A DNA stretch of 64,000 bases from Lepidodermella squamata. Taxonomy: Eukaryota; Gastrotricha. The stretch is from positions 620,001-684,000 of the forward strand of contig JBLDXI010000019.1 of the NCBI GenBank assembly GCA_047495785.1, in the 5' to 3' direction. Numbering within the stretch: position 1 is the first letter of the stretch; the number at the start of each line of letters is the position of its first letter. A model generated the notes under the pieces. That model saw only the letters and a list, made by a program, of their open reading frames with translations, searched no databases and had not been told where the DNA came from. Shown piece by piece: positions 1 to 12,229 of the stretch. Both the position numbers and the translations under genes were made by a program.

Positions 1-1912
1 AACTATGATGAATTCACCGTTGACATCTACAGCGCCAAGTTACAGTGGATCACGTAAGTTGAGATTCCTGATAATAGCTCTGATCGAAACTTAACTTTAA
101 TTCAGTTGCTTACCTGAAAGAGCAATCCTTCGACGGCTACAGCCTGCGTATGTTAATCATTATCACTAAATACTTAGACATTTAAATTAAAAACAATTAT
201 ACAGGTAATTGGATTGTTCATAGTAAAGACAGTAACAGCAACCCAGCGGCTGCACACACAGCTCCGAGACTCTTACGACCACTTGGAGGTTTGTATCTCA
301 TGCCGAATGCTGATACCAGGCAAAGCGTTATTTACTGCCTCAGCGTAAGATATTATAATCTCAACGGATGAAGTTTATTTTTCGAAATTATTTCAGCCCA
401 TCTTGAAGCAAGGCTCAGAGTTTAATTATGCAGTCATCGTAGCAATAAATTTTCTCACATACCCTAATATTGATGGCTTGGCTATAATATTGGCGCCGCA
501 ATCTAACTTCTCAAATAATGGCTGGTCATGTAAGGGTTCAGATAAGCTTAAATGTTCCTTAAGGTTTAAATCATGAAAATCCCAGGGATCAAGGGCGAGT
601 TCTGGGCCCAGGTCCCCGTTATGGGCATACACCTTATGCTGCTGACCGCTAACGGGGCAACCTCCCTGCGACTCGTCTATATGCCGCAGCCAACCTCAGA
701 AAAGGTCCGAAGTTTGCCCCCGATAGTTCCAGAAATTCCGCTAACCAGCCGGCAAATTAATGGAAATCTGACGTTTGAACTTGTGTTCCAGGAGGATTTC
801 ATCACGGTGAATTTTTCTTCGAAAATTTCTCTATTAATGAAATTCAGTGCCCAATAGGTAAGAGTGACGTGTAATGATGGAAGCCAGATTGTTCTAGCCG
901 ATCGGGCAAATGTGATTGGAATTTCAACAAACGGCCCTTGGTCTGTCGGCATTGGAGTGAGAGCTACAGCGAATGCATCCGATTTTATCATTTACTCTAT
1001 AAGAACCCACTGGCTTGGCAATAGCACTGTGAGTACTACAACGACATCAACGACTTCGACAACATCCACGACATCGACAATGACCGAAAGGTCTTCGTCA
1101 GCTACGACTATTACCCCGGAAATTTCAAGAACGATTTCTGATAGTTCGGTCACTCTAAGTAGCAATATGATCCTTCAAACATCGACTACGTCACCTGCGC
1201 CGAAATTGATTCCCACTTCAAAGGAACCTTCAACTGCTCGGTTGTATGACGATCCCAGCTATGTTCTACTAAGTTGGTCCCTTTGAATGTAATAGGGAAA
1301 ATCAAAGCGTGAATGATTTTATTTAATATAGAAGCTGAGGCATCCTTCACGCTAGGAGGAAATGTGTCTCTCCCAGGTGGTCGAATTATTTCAAGTGAAG
1401 AATTGCCAAGTGATCTAAACAATGCTTCATCCATTCTCTTCAAAGAGGTCGCTGATGTTATTTCGAAAGCCGTGAGTAGTCCTTTTTAACGTTGGGAATG
1501 TCTTTTATTGTGAAAGAAAATGCAGGTCACGCAGTTTTATATGGCGACTGGCGAATTCAATGATGTCAACGTCACTGTCACTTCGATCCGAAAAGGGAGT
1601 ATAATTTCTGACTATATCGTAGCCCTGAGAAGCCTGACGCAATTGTCTGAGGAGCAAATTCAGAAGAAAGTGCAAGATGCTGTTCGTATAATCGTCTCAA
1701 CAGCTGCGAAAGTAATTCAGGGCATCAACATCAAAGAAGTTGGCGAAACGACTGTATCTTCGGTGTCAGTTCTGTCTCGTCCGAAGAATGTGCTGACTAC
1801 TATGCAAGTTCCACGCAAAGTTGATGATGAGAAAAAGTTTGCATCGAGTCGATCAAATCGACTTTATTCTTCAGTAGCCTTAATCATTTCGTTGGTACAC
1901 GCTAGCCTGTGA
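1..1912 (+). CDS. L-type-lectin-like / mucin / SEA protein, gene A (5' partial)
   Basis: The 5' end lies outside the window. The visible part has the tail of one repeat (1-53), then a complete repeat, a Ser/Thr-rich linker (about 1030-1200) and a SEA-like domain. The repeat starts with SFDGYSLRNW and contains a degenerate form of the L-type lectin motif GDG(L/I)AFFL, followed by GEFWAQVPVMGIHL and GPWSVGIGVR, all matched in gene B. The exons I can support are about 104-145, 206-350, 403-524, 594-810, 857-1272, 1332-1470 and 1527-1912; exon 1 to 2 phasing is unresolved. The SEA part shows FTLGGNVSLPGG, TGEFNDVNVTV and RKGSIISDYIVAL. The protein ends in a hydrophobic tail (SSVALIISLVHASL) that could be a GPI signal. 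An AATAAA lies at 2014. A secreted or surface adhesion/mucus role is inferred; the sugar ligand is unknown. Confidence 0.7.
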
Positions 1913-2496
1913 CTTTTCTTTTATTACGTCATCGAAATTTAATCGATGTAGCCAACAGGTTATCTGGATGATACGGTGATGTTTGGTTTTAATTATTCAT
2001 CATTGATTTTGCAAATAAATATTTCGATCGAGTGAAAAGATGGGGATTTATTTTGCTACGCCTCGGAGCTGTAAAATCTTTCCAATCAAGCTCTTGGGAG
2101 CAATCTATATTATTCAAATAATTTATCATAATTTACCTTCTTCGCCCAAAAGCCTTTTCAGCTTCCGGTAACGAAATTAGAAATTTCCGATAATTTTGGT
2201 TAAAAATTCCCTATTTTCATTGAAACACAAGAATTTTCCAATACTTCCCGCTAAATTTGCCAAAACTTCCGCTTCCATCGATACCGCCCGCAGTAGGACC
2301 CTTTTTCCAGCCATGGCAAACTCAGCATCGTCTAATTATCGAAATTCTCTATTGCAAAAAGCAGCACTGTATGGGGACAATGCTAACAATGTTTGCTATT
2401 AATCAAAAAATGTCTTCGAGTTTCAGATGTTTACAAAATTCTAAAAAATTTGCGTTGTTCCGCACATGAGTGACAAAAAACTGTTCACTGCAAATA

Positions 2497-5400
2497 ATGG
2501 AGTATCATCACATCGGAAGGTTGATCCTAATCGTGGTTATGCAAGCTAATTTTGTGTCAGCTGCAGTATCTTGGATCCCTTTGCCGGAACTGAGCTTTGA
2601 TGGTTCTTCTGATGGTCGGTTTTCGCTGAAATATCCATGCTTCTGAACTTGTTTTTGTTTCATTTGAAGCCAACTGGGTGACTGTGGCCAAATCTATTAG
2701 TACGCAGAAGGAATATCTACGGTCTCCACCCATTTCAGCTAACAACTATGTACTGCATCCGTCCACGGTGCAGGATCAACAAAGCGCATTTTATTCGAAA
2801 AATGTGAATTATCCGGAATTATTCCGACTTCAAAGCACATTATTATCTTATTTTTTCCAGACATTGCCGCAAAATGTGAACAATTTGATGGTAAAAGTAA
2901 CTGTCGACCTGTCACCCATCACCGGCGACGGTCTGGCGGTATTTTTCGTACCGAAAGAAACTCTTGCGATAACTGTTCCATGTAGCTTTTCTCGAATTAT
3001 TCGGTTTTTTAAACCAATTTCCTTTTTTTCCAAGCCTTTTCTTTTTTGGCAACGGCATTCAAAGGGCTGGCGATGCTTGTTCAGCCATGCGAGAAGATAG
3101 CTCGTTTGGCTGCTGATATGGGTGGCTACGACGCTAAATACGCGAATGCTTCACTTGCGGAAGTGTCTTGGAAATCGTACTCGTCCAAATTTCAGGGGAA
3201 ACACTCTTACACATTCTCATTTGTCGGCGACTATTTATCTGTATGACCTTCCAGGGTAACAGATAACTGACTGATTTAGCTATAATTTATTAGGTTGATA
3301 TGCTTGGTGCTGATGGCAATGGTCATGTGATAGCGAAAGACATTTTCTTACCGAAATTTCTGCAATCTGGACCTTGGGTGATTGGGGTTGGAGCTCAAAC
3401 TCGCACTGTTTCACAAACATTGAAAGTTGTTACCATCGACACCTCATTCTCCAATGAGGCCACGGTAACTTCAAACGGAAATTTCAGCCCCATTCCGGGT
3501 ATGAACTTCGACGGCAGCAGCTTGAGTGGCTGGACTATAGCGAGTGGAGACGTTTTAAAGCCGCAAGACTATCCCACTTTTGCCTTAAGCCCTCCTTTCG
3601 GGATTCCTCTCCTTACGAATGGCCTGGCTCGTTTGACTAAATTTGTCGCTAATCAAGTAAAAGTCCTATTAAATCTAAGTATCAGCATGGCAATCTTCCT
3701 TTTTACAACAGCTTTTGATGCCTTGTGGATGTGAAATAATGATCAAATTTTCGGTGGTGATCGAACCGGCTACAGAAGGTGATGGAATAGCCTTCTATCT
3801 ATACCCACCTGATTTAAATCTGCCTAAAGGTCAGATACTAAAGTGAGATCTATTAAATTAATTATACTTGTTTCCTTAGCTGGTCCTGATTCTTTCTTCG
3901 CTCCTGAACCTTTCAGAGGTTTCGGAATTTTCCTATCGCCTCACGACGCAGCCTCGGTGAAAACTGTTCATTGCTACAACACATACTCTAGCATCAGAAA
4001 TTGCTTGCAAATTGGATCACTCCCACGTAATCAAGAAATGTTCGGCTATACCAGCCATGAGCTAAAAATTAGCGGCGATTTCATTACAGTGAGTATCATT
4101 ATTAATTAAGTGATTAATTAATTAATTATTTATTTATTTCAGTATTCCTTTATGACAGCAGCTGGAAAGAATGTTTCGATTGCGACCAAGTTAGAAGCTC
4201 GCGGCTTATCGACAATGGGACCCATGGTGATGGGAATCTCGGTGTATAATGGCAATTTCTTTTCGAAGGTTCAATTGCTGTCGTTCACAGCGTTTGCTTC
4301 ACCTCCAGCTTTGCAAGTCCAAGTTGCACCCCAAATTAGCGACGGTAATGAACAATTAGTAGTTCGTTTGACATTTACCTTCAATAATTCCAATAATTTA
4401 GCCACTTATTTGCCGCACCTGTCATTCGATGGTTATAATCTCAGTATAAGCAATATTTAATTTATTTTAAATTATAAATTATTTTAAATTATTTTCAAGG
4501 AAATTGGACTGTTAACATGAAGGATAACACCGATTTGGATACGATTAACACGAATGCTCCTCGCTTGAAATTTCCGGACATGGGAAATTATCTCCATCCA
4601 TCGTCCACCTCTCGACAGGCTATCATGTTCTGTCAAAATGTAGGGTTACTACAACAACTATAAAAATGCATCATTTGTATACTAAAAATGTTTTATTCTC
4701 AAGGTATTGCAGCAGGGCCTAGGATTCGCTTATCGAATAGTTGTTCCCGTGAAGTACCCGACCATTCCGAATGGCGATGGCTTCGCAATTTTCTTGACGC
4801 CTCAGTCATCTCTCAAATTTTCTTCTTGGAAATGTAAGTAGTTTCGAATACGACACCCTGAGGCTAAACATGTTTACCTAGATTCGAATGGCGAATTTTA
4901 CACGCAAAAGCCGTTTTTGGGCCTGTATTTATTAATTTTGACTTCGAATGGCGAGAACTGGGTCAGGTTAGTCTACATAACCCAGCCAATTTCGAGTTCA
5001 ATCAAAATCCTCCCTACTCTTGTACCGGCGGTCAAGTTGTCAACCATGCAGATCTACCGTGGTGACATAACGTTGGAAATAATTCTGGATGGCGATTTTG
5101 TCTCAGTAAATTTTGCGAAATTTCTCGAGAATTTTTCAATTAATTTCCCTATAAATCAGGCTCAGATTACGTGTGTTGACCTAAGCAAGGTGACTATAGC
5201 GAATCGAACCGAGGCCCCTGGACTGTCATCGGGTGGACCTTGGGTGCTTGGAATCGGGACTAGAGGCAACGCTAATAACGTGACTGATGTGCAAATAAAC
5301 TCGATACAAGTTTTTTCTATCGATGGGGCGTCAACATCGACATCGACTACAACATCTACAACTACAACTACAACATCAAAATCAACTGCAGCATCTACAT

Positions 5401-6277
5401 CTAGTGTAATATCAACATCTAGCTTGGCAACAACTTCCCATCAAAATTCAGTAACTACGACAGCGTCCTTAGTTTCCTCGGCTGCAGCGAATGCCACGTA
5501 TAGTTCAATAAATTCTCAGAGTTTAACAACGACTACGGCAGCATCTTTCGCGTCTTCTACTGCGATGAATCCGACAAATTCAAACGCAAATTCCAATTCT
5601 ACGAAATCCACTACCAGCCCTTCCCCGGCCAATTCAACATCAAAATTGTTCGACATGAGTGAGATACTTTTGACTCCAATAAGCGTTTCGAAAAATCGAT
5701 GATATTTTCTTAGACGTCAAAGCTTTCTTCACGTTGAAGGGTAACGTGACGTTACCTGATGGCAGAAACATAACGAGTGAACCATGGCCTGATGCTTTGA
5801 ACGACCAAAAATCTGAGCTCTTCAATGAAGTCGCGCCCATCTTCGCGGACGCGGTAATTTTTCCAATTAATTTCCGATTTTTTTCGAATTTTCTCCATCA
5901 AGATTACGAAGTTTTATTTGGAAACCGGCGAGTTCAAATCCGTCAACGTGACAATCACTGGTTTCCGGAAAGGCAGCGTTATTGCTAACTACATCGTGGC
6001 GCTGAGGAGTTTAACTCAGTTGACTGAAGCTGAAATTCAGGATAAAGTGAACCAGGCCGTGAAGAAAATGGCAGCATCTGCTGTTCAACTGACCGGTATG
6101 AACATCCGAGATGCCGGCGAGACAGTTCTAGCTTTGACTCCTACGCCGAAAGCTGCGACTACCCCTGTGGCTAACTTGCGGGATTACAAATCTGGAAGCT
6201 TTGGACTACGCTGTTTTGGTAGCTGCATTTCAGCCCTTGCTATTTATTTATTTATTTTCCAATTTAATCCGCTTTGA
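2497..6277 (+). CDS. Three-repeat L-type-lectin-like / mucin / SEA protein, gene B
   Basis: ATG at 2497 begins a clear signal peptide (hydrophobic core LILIVVMQANFVSA), then three lectin-like repeats beginning near 2570, 3500 and 4400. Each carries the glycine-aspartate motif: GDGLAVFF, GDGIAFYL and NGDGFAIFL, the hallmark strand of L-type (legume-type) lectins. Each ends with a G-P-W/M-V-x-G-I/V motif. A Thr/Ser-rich linker (about 5320-5640) follows, then a SEA domain (FTLKGNVTLPDGRN, TGEFKSVNVTI, RKGSVIANYIVAL; about 5714-6140) and a hydrophobic C-terminus. Many short GT-AG introns interrupt it (for example 2608-2669, 5107-5159, 5661-5713). It is a tandem paralogue of gene A, which shows only one full repeat. 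An AATAAA lies at 6345. Probably a secreted or surface-tethered mucin-like lectin; ligand unknown. Confidence 0.72.
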
Positions 6278-6466
6278 AAAATTGCTGTCGAATCAAGCCG
6301 TGACGATTCCCCTATAATTGTTCGATGTGTGTGAATTTATTTTCAATAAAAATGGCCTGGACCTTTTAAGGTTCCAGATTACAGCCACGCTTCGGAATAG
6401 GAAGACGAAACGCATTTTATTTGTCAAATTTTAAAGTAAACAGGTGAATACCAAGTTAACAAAAGA

Positions 6467-6914
6467 TTAACAGTCAGAAAAGCCAAGGTGAGCTCGTAAT
6501 CTTGCGGCCTCGGCGTAGTTGTCCTGGCCGACCGCGATCTCCGTCAAATCGGCAATAAGCTTCAGCATCCGCGATCTCTCCAAGCTATCTGAATCCGCAG
6601 CCTAAATTATGCGTCAAGTAAAATATATTTTTTAAATTGAAGAAATTTACTTTTTTGATCGAAGCCAGCTCGCCTTCCTTCTGCGCTTTTTCCATCCGCT
6701 TTTTGCACGTTGTCTGACGCCGAAGATGCATGGTCAGAGCGAAGGGTGTCGCGAAGGGCATGCTGCAGATCTTACAGACGTGATCTGATTTCAACAGTTC
6801 AACATGCTTCAGGCGCTGATGTTCGCGTAAAATTTGCAGCTTTGAATAGTGCCGATCGCAAAACTCGCATTCATAAACGCCGGATTCGCTAGGGTTAATA
6901 GCAGCCATGGTCAT
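6467..6914 (-). CDS. Small C2H2 zinc-finger protein 1
   Basis: Two exons, complement of 6651-6914 and 6467-6601, joined by a 49-nt GT-AG intron in phase 0; 132 aa. The N-terminal half has a C2H2 finger (YECEFCDRHYSKL with HQRLKH) and a second one (HVCKICSMPFATPFALTMHLR, then a terminal C where the last His or Cys is expected). The second exon encodes a short helical tail ending RAHLGFSDC. The downstream gene at 7131-7610 has the same finger spacing, the same phase-0 intron position and a similar HLG tail, so the two are tandem duplicates. Likely a nuclear nucleic-acid-binding protein; target unknown. Confidence 0.8.
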
Positions 6915-7130
6915 CTTAGAAAAAAAATCTGATGTGATAATAACCGAAAATGATTTGGAATGATTATAGTGACACGCGTGTATTGACTGAAAAAAACAGC
7001 TTCAGTGGGAATGCTTAAAGACGAAAAAAATCTGAATGAAGACTGGAGTAAATTCCATCACATTTATTTATAAAAATTCTTCACAGGATTCAAAATTTAT
7101 CAAACTTTACTAGCTGCATTCGTCCTTAGT

Positions 7131-7610
7131 TCAAATATCAATAAGTCCAAGGTGGCCTTTCAGCTTCAAAACCTTCTGTTGATTGGTTTCTTTTTCGTCA
7201 TCGATTTCCTCGATTAAATGTCGTAGAAATTCTTTTGACTCGAGCTTGAACTGTAAAGAAAAAATTATAATTCAGTTTTCAATCAGCCGGAACCTTACAC
7301 TATTCATTGAAGGTTCCTCGTTCGAGGGTGACTGCTCCTTATTGTCGTTCACGTGCTGTTTGCAAGCGGCTGATTTGCCGAGATGAACCTTGAGCCCGAA
7401 CGGAGTTTCGTAAGGCACTCCGCAGGCCTTACATGGATAATCGCCTTTAACGAGCTCAGGATGCCTGATTCGAAGGTGCTCGCGTAATCGAGCTTGCTTC
7501 GAGAACGTCATGAAGCAATGATTGCAAACAATTTGATCGGACGTGTCACTGCTTCTTGACAGATCCACAGCGTAATCACTTGTTGCTGCGGCAGATTTAC
7601 GCGGGGACAT
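7131..7610 (-). CDS. Small C2H2 zinc-finger protein 2
   Basis: Two exons, complement of 7299-7610 and 7131-7250, with a 48-nt phase-0 intron; 143 aa. Finger 1 is IVCNHCFMTFSKQARLREHLRIRH. Finger 2 is YPCKACGVPYETPFGLKVHLGKSAAC, a C2HC-type variant as in the neighbouring paralogue. The acidic/Glu-rich tail ends KLKGHLGLIDI, matching the HLG tail of the paralogue. ATG at 7610 is the first in frame. DNA or RNA binding is inferred from the fingers only. Confidence 0.8.
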
Positions 7611-8562
7611 GGTTATATTATTCGTATATGAAAAACCTATAACCTATCCGAATGAACGAAAGGGAAGTTGAACTTCGAATGTAAAAGCTATAACGTAGAA
7701 TCTACTTCCATAATCTTAGATTCGTCGGAGGTTATTCTTACACCTGATGCCATTTCATAACAATGCTCGACTTGCCACCATCATTTTCTAAAATTAGAAC
7801 TTCAAGCTTACAGGGCGTTTCATAGCTTCAAAACATCAGCGATAACTACGAATCGCTAGCCGGTGAGGGAAAATGTTGGTGAAAAAGTTGAAGAAGATCG
7901 AAATTCGCCTTTCAAAGGATGAACTCTCGAAATTTAGAAAAAGATCTAATATCTTCGAAAATTCTACAAACGCAAGCGATCATGTTTGACTTGTTACTGA
8001 ATTAATTTCACACTTGAATCTTGCTTGGGGAATCTTGCTTGAAGCTTTTTGAGGTTTCCCGATGAACTGAAGAAAACTTGTAGCTCTAAAACTTTGAAAT
8101 GAGAAAACCCGGAAAAAATGAAGATTCTATATTATATGATTAGGGAATCCAAGCCTATATTCAAATCTTCAATTGCTTTAACGATTCCTAATTATTCTTA
8201 AAAACATGTTAGGGATTTCCAAATAACAAATATCCTTACTTTCTTAATTGGAATGTAGCTCCATTCATCAAGAAGGAGCTACTTGAAAAATTATCATTAA
8301 ACGCGCAATGAGTTATAGTAATTTTCGAAGGTGGCTCATTGCAAAATGGGACCAACCTCAAGGATCTTTCTAACAATTAATATTGATTTAGTGCCAAGCA
8401 TACACATTTTAGGATTCAGTGAAATTTCAACTGAAAACGAGAAACACACGAATTCCAGCGGCACGTGTCAATGCTGGTGGTTGAATCTAAACGCAGTAAA
8501 AAAGTTCTAGTATGCTTTCAAAGAATATTAAAATTTATTACATACAATAATATATCAATAAT
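7611..8562. other. Intergenic, no gene seen
   Basis: AT-rich sequence between the 5' end of the second zinc-finger gene and the 3' end of the first MFS gene. No open frame shows splice-compatible conserved motifs and I see no RNA gene. It should hold the promoter of the 7610 gene and the 3' UTR of the 8563 gene. Confidence 0.5.
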
Positions 8563-10469
8563 TTATCTCTTGGGATTGTTATTTTCACTGAAGCTACTTT
8601 CCGCAAAGTTACCATTCGGATCTACATAACGGAAGCCGCTTTCGACGAAGGTATCTCTAGGCTGGAACCTTTGATCTGCGGAGGATTCGCTTTCATCCTC
8701 AGATTCCTTCTCAATGTATCTGAACCCACTCTCGGCAAAGGTATCCCTCGGTTTCTTCCAGTTTTCCTGCTGACTGCTAGCCGACTCACTTTCCTCTGGA
8801 AGATCCACTCGCGATACCCTTTCGCTGCCGTCGATGTATCTGAAGCCACTTTCAGCAAATGTATCGCGAGGTTTCTTCCAATTGGCTTTCCCGCCACTTT
8901 CGCCAATACTGTCGTAGGATTTTTTGACACTGGATGCCCGTCGGGATATAGATTCCTCTTCCCTAACTTTGTTTTCAACAGAAATAGCGACAGGTTTTCG
9001 TAATATTAGATCTAAAATGGCATCGCTTGTAACAATCAGGAACATCGTGAAGCCAATACAGGCCATGGTGAAAGCACCCCATTCAAAGCCAATCGTGTCC
9101 ATGAGAAGACCGGCTATGGGTGTACCGGCACAGGATCCTAGATACCAATTAGCGTTGTAGATACTGGCGATCATTGATGACAAGGCTAGTCCTTCTTTGT
9201 AGCCAACTGATTTAGCCGAGTCGAGAATCATCCCAGGAACAGGATTGACCAGAATCGAAAGGCCGCAAGTTACGGCGATATACCCACCTATCGTCATTGA
9301 AATTGAAGGTTTCAGGAATTCGTGTATCGGAGGGATCGGGCCAACCACAAGGAATCCTAACACAATTATTATAGCTCCAGTAATCATCATCTATAGTAAG
9401 GAAATGAAATTTTCCCAGAATTTTAGTTACAATCCTTACCGTTTGCCGATGCCTTGGGAAAGTGTCTCCCAATTTCCCGATTGCCAAGGCAAATACTGTA
9501 TAACCTGTTGAACCGCCCAGGAAAACTAAACCGACTTGGACAGTATCGGTTAGACCTAGAGTTTCAAAATACAGCGCCAAGGTTGGGGACGGGAATCCTA
9601 GCATGAGGGCACAAGTTGACATGGAAAATGTCATAATCCAAGCTTTTCGGGAGTTTCGATAGAAATGAGTCCATGGCAACGGCTTTTCTTCATCTTTCGC
9701 CCCGCCACTCGAGTTTCCAGCATTTTTAAGAAGCTCAGGTGGTAGAGTAAGCCGAAGAAGGATCATTGAAATGAAGCCTAGTGATAGCAGCATTCCTCCA
9801 ACTACGTAAAAAGGTAGGGAGAATCCTCCAGCTTTGAATAGGACCCCGCCTATAGATGGCCCAAGCATGAAACCAGTTCCTACGGCAGTTTCCAATGCAG
9901 CGTAGCAGGTTCCAATATTTTTTGGGAATAAAGAGGCTGCCATGCTGTAGGCAGCTACGTTGTACCTTGAAATTATGAAAAATTCGATAAATTTTTGAGG
10001 AAAATCAAGCTACTCACAGACTAGCGCCAGCACCTTCGACGAATCTAGCTAGAAAGCAAAGGGCAATGTAGACATCTCCGGCTGGTGATTTATCAAGTAG
10101 GCCAAATAGCATAGTTGCCCCGCCTGCCAGCAGCGTCCCGCCTCCAATCATGAATTGAAGCCCTAATTCGTGAACTAATTGGCCGGAGACGAGACTCCCA
10201 ATGAACATGACAAAGGTGAATGTGCCGAAAATCAACCCAACAACCGTTGTGGAGACGTCACGTTTTGCAGCTTCGGTCGGGAAAAATGGGGCAAATAATG
10301 AGTTGTTCATGCCAAATCCGAGTAGAACCAGCGCGACCAGGCCGAGATTAGCGAGGCGAATTAGGAACTGGCGGCGAGATTCTGGCGGCGATTTTTCGTC
10401 CAAATCCGCACTTTTCCGGCTCAGTTGAGCCACGTAAGGAATGGATGTTGAATGAAAGCTGGCAGCCAT
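8563..10469 (-). CDS. MFS transporter, SLC18-like (vesicular amine transporter group), copy 1
   Basis: Three exons, complement of 10018-10469, 9440-9965 and 8563-9390, which add up to 603 codons in frame. The start is ATG at 10469; the slightly longer open frame begins at GTG. About twelve hydrophobic segments are present. Diagnostic stretches are LGFGMNNSLFAPFFP in TM1, EGAGASLYNVAAYS, GTCYAALETAVGTGFMLGP and MLGPSIGGVLF, which resemble SLC18/SLC18B1 transporters. The N-terminus is cytosolic. The C-terminal tail of about 130 residues is Ser/Glu-rich and holds three copies of PRDTFAESGFRYI/V plus a weak fourth, which the tandem paralogue lacks. Substrate is unknown; a cationic amine/proton antiporter on an acidic organelle is inferred from family only. 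Confidence 0.85.
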
Positions 10470-10595
10470 GATCACAAGTCACTTGCTTTTAATTTTTGCA
10501 ATGAATAAGAATTATCGCACGTTCTCAACTCTGCCACCCTCTGAGATAACGAAGGGGAGATTATGAGGAAACGCGACCTAACAGGAATGATTTTA

Positions 10596-12229
10596 TTATC
10601 TTTGTCCTGACTCAAAACTGTTGTAAGATTTGTTATTTATCGATGAATTATTCTTAGCATTTTCGTCAATTTCTCCAGCCTCTTTTTTACCGCAGATTGC
10701 GTCTAAAACCGTGTCGATCGTCAGCATTGAAAACATGAAAAACCCGAAGCAAGCCATGGTGAAGGCTCCCCATTCAAAGCCGATGTTGTCCATAAGTAGG
10801 CCAGCTAAAGGAGTTCCAGCGCATAGTCCCAGGTACCAAGTTGCGTTGTAGATTCCAGCAATCATCGAAGACAGTTCCAGACCGTCTTTGAATCCAACAG
10901 ATTTAGCTGCTTCCAGGATTAAACCTGGAACTGGGGTTGCGATGACTGCTAAACCCGACATTGCTGCGACGTAGCCGACTACTGTTAAAGTCACTGATGG
11001 CTTCAAAAATCCGTGGATAGGAGGTATTGGCCCCATTACTAGGCAACCAAGAACAATTATCATCGAACCAAATATCATCATCTGAAAATAACTGAAAATT
11101 CTTGATTTTTCGCGAAATTTAATAAAAATTCGAACCGGTTGTAGGATTTTTGGGAAGGTGTCTCCTAATTTTCCGAAGGCTAGAGCAATAGCTGTGTAGC
11201 CCAGGGAACCTCCAAGAAAAACCAAACCGACCTCAACCGTGTCAGTAAGACCCAAACTTTGAAAATACAACGCCAAAGTCGGCGATGGGAAGCCAATTAT
11301 GATCGCGCAGATTGACATTGAAATTGACATTACAGAGGCCTTTCGAGACTTGCGATAGAAATGCGTCCATGGCAACGGTTTTTCGTTTGATTCGGAAGTT
11401 TCCTCGTCCGCTGTTTGTTGAAGCAACTCGGGTGGTAAGGTTAAACGTAGAAGAATCATTGAAATAAAGCCGAATGCTAGTAAGGTCCCGCCGATGACGT
11501 AGAAGGGGAGGGAGAAACCTCCAGCTTTGTAAAGGACCCCGCCAATTGATGGGCCAAGCATCGCCCCGGTACCCATGGCCGTTTCCATAGCGGCATAACA
11601 TGTCCCAATATTTTCAGGGTATAAAGCAGCTGCCAAGCTGAAAGCTGCTATATTGTACCTGAAATTAAATTGAATTATTCATTAATTTATCAATTAAATT
11701 TTGCGACTTTTTCATCAATATTTTAAACTTGAAAAATTAATAAAAATTTAAAGTATAATTCCACTCACAGGCTGGCCCCAGCTCCTTCTACAAATCTTGC
11801 GGAAAAGCAGAGAACGATGTAGACAATGCCAGATGGTGACATGTCCAATAGGCCAAATAAACCAGTCGCCCCTCCTGCCAGCAAGGTTCCGCCCCCAATC
11901 ATGAACAATAGGCCGAGCTCGCGGGTTAATTTGCCTGATATCAGGCTGCCAACAAACATGACAAAAGTGAATGTTCCGAAGATGAAGCCTACGACTGTAG
12001 CCGAGACATCACGCCGGTCAGCTTCGGTTGGGAAAAATGGCGCGAACAGGGAATTGTTCATTCCGAAGCCGAGCAGGACTAAGGCGACGAGGCCGAGGTT
12101 GGCGAGTCGAAGGTAGAAATGGCGACGTGATTCAGGCTGCTTTGATTCATTTTTCTGGGAGTCTTCGTTCTTTCCATTGTCGCCGGAATTTCCAATATCA
12201 ATTGTTGCTGCGTGATTTTCTTCGCCCAT
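10596..12229 (-). CDS. MFS transporter, SLC18-like, copy 2
   Basis: Three exons, complement of 11769-12229, 11136-11658 and 10596-11081; 492 aa. ATG at 12229 was chosen over an upstream TTG. Exon boundaries match those of the copy downstream on the same strand (8563-10469), and TM1 (LGFGMNNSLFAPFFP) and the EGAGASL and GTCYAAMETAMGTG motifs are nearly identical. Intron 2 (11082-11135, 54 nt) is stop-free and a multiple of three, so it would read through if unspliced; the conserved boundary argues it is an intron. The C-terminal tail is short (ends NKSYNSFESGQR) and lacks the PRDTFAESGF repeats. The two genes are 126 bp apart. Confidence 0.85.

Noticed and set aside
2196-2469. Short + strand frames between lectin genes A and B
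   Set aside because: AT-rich 3' UTR/intergenic sequence with no motif and no splice partner; the gene B signal peptide starts independently at 2497.
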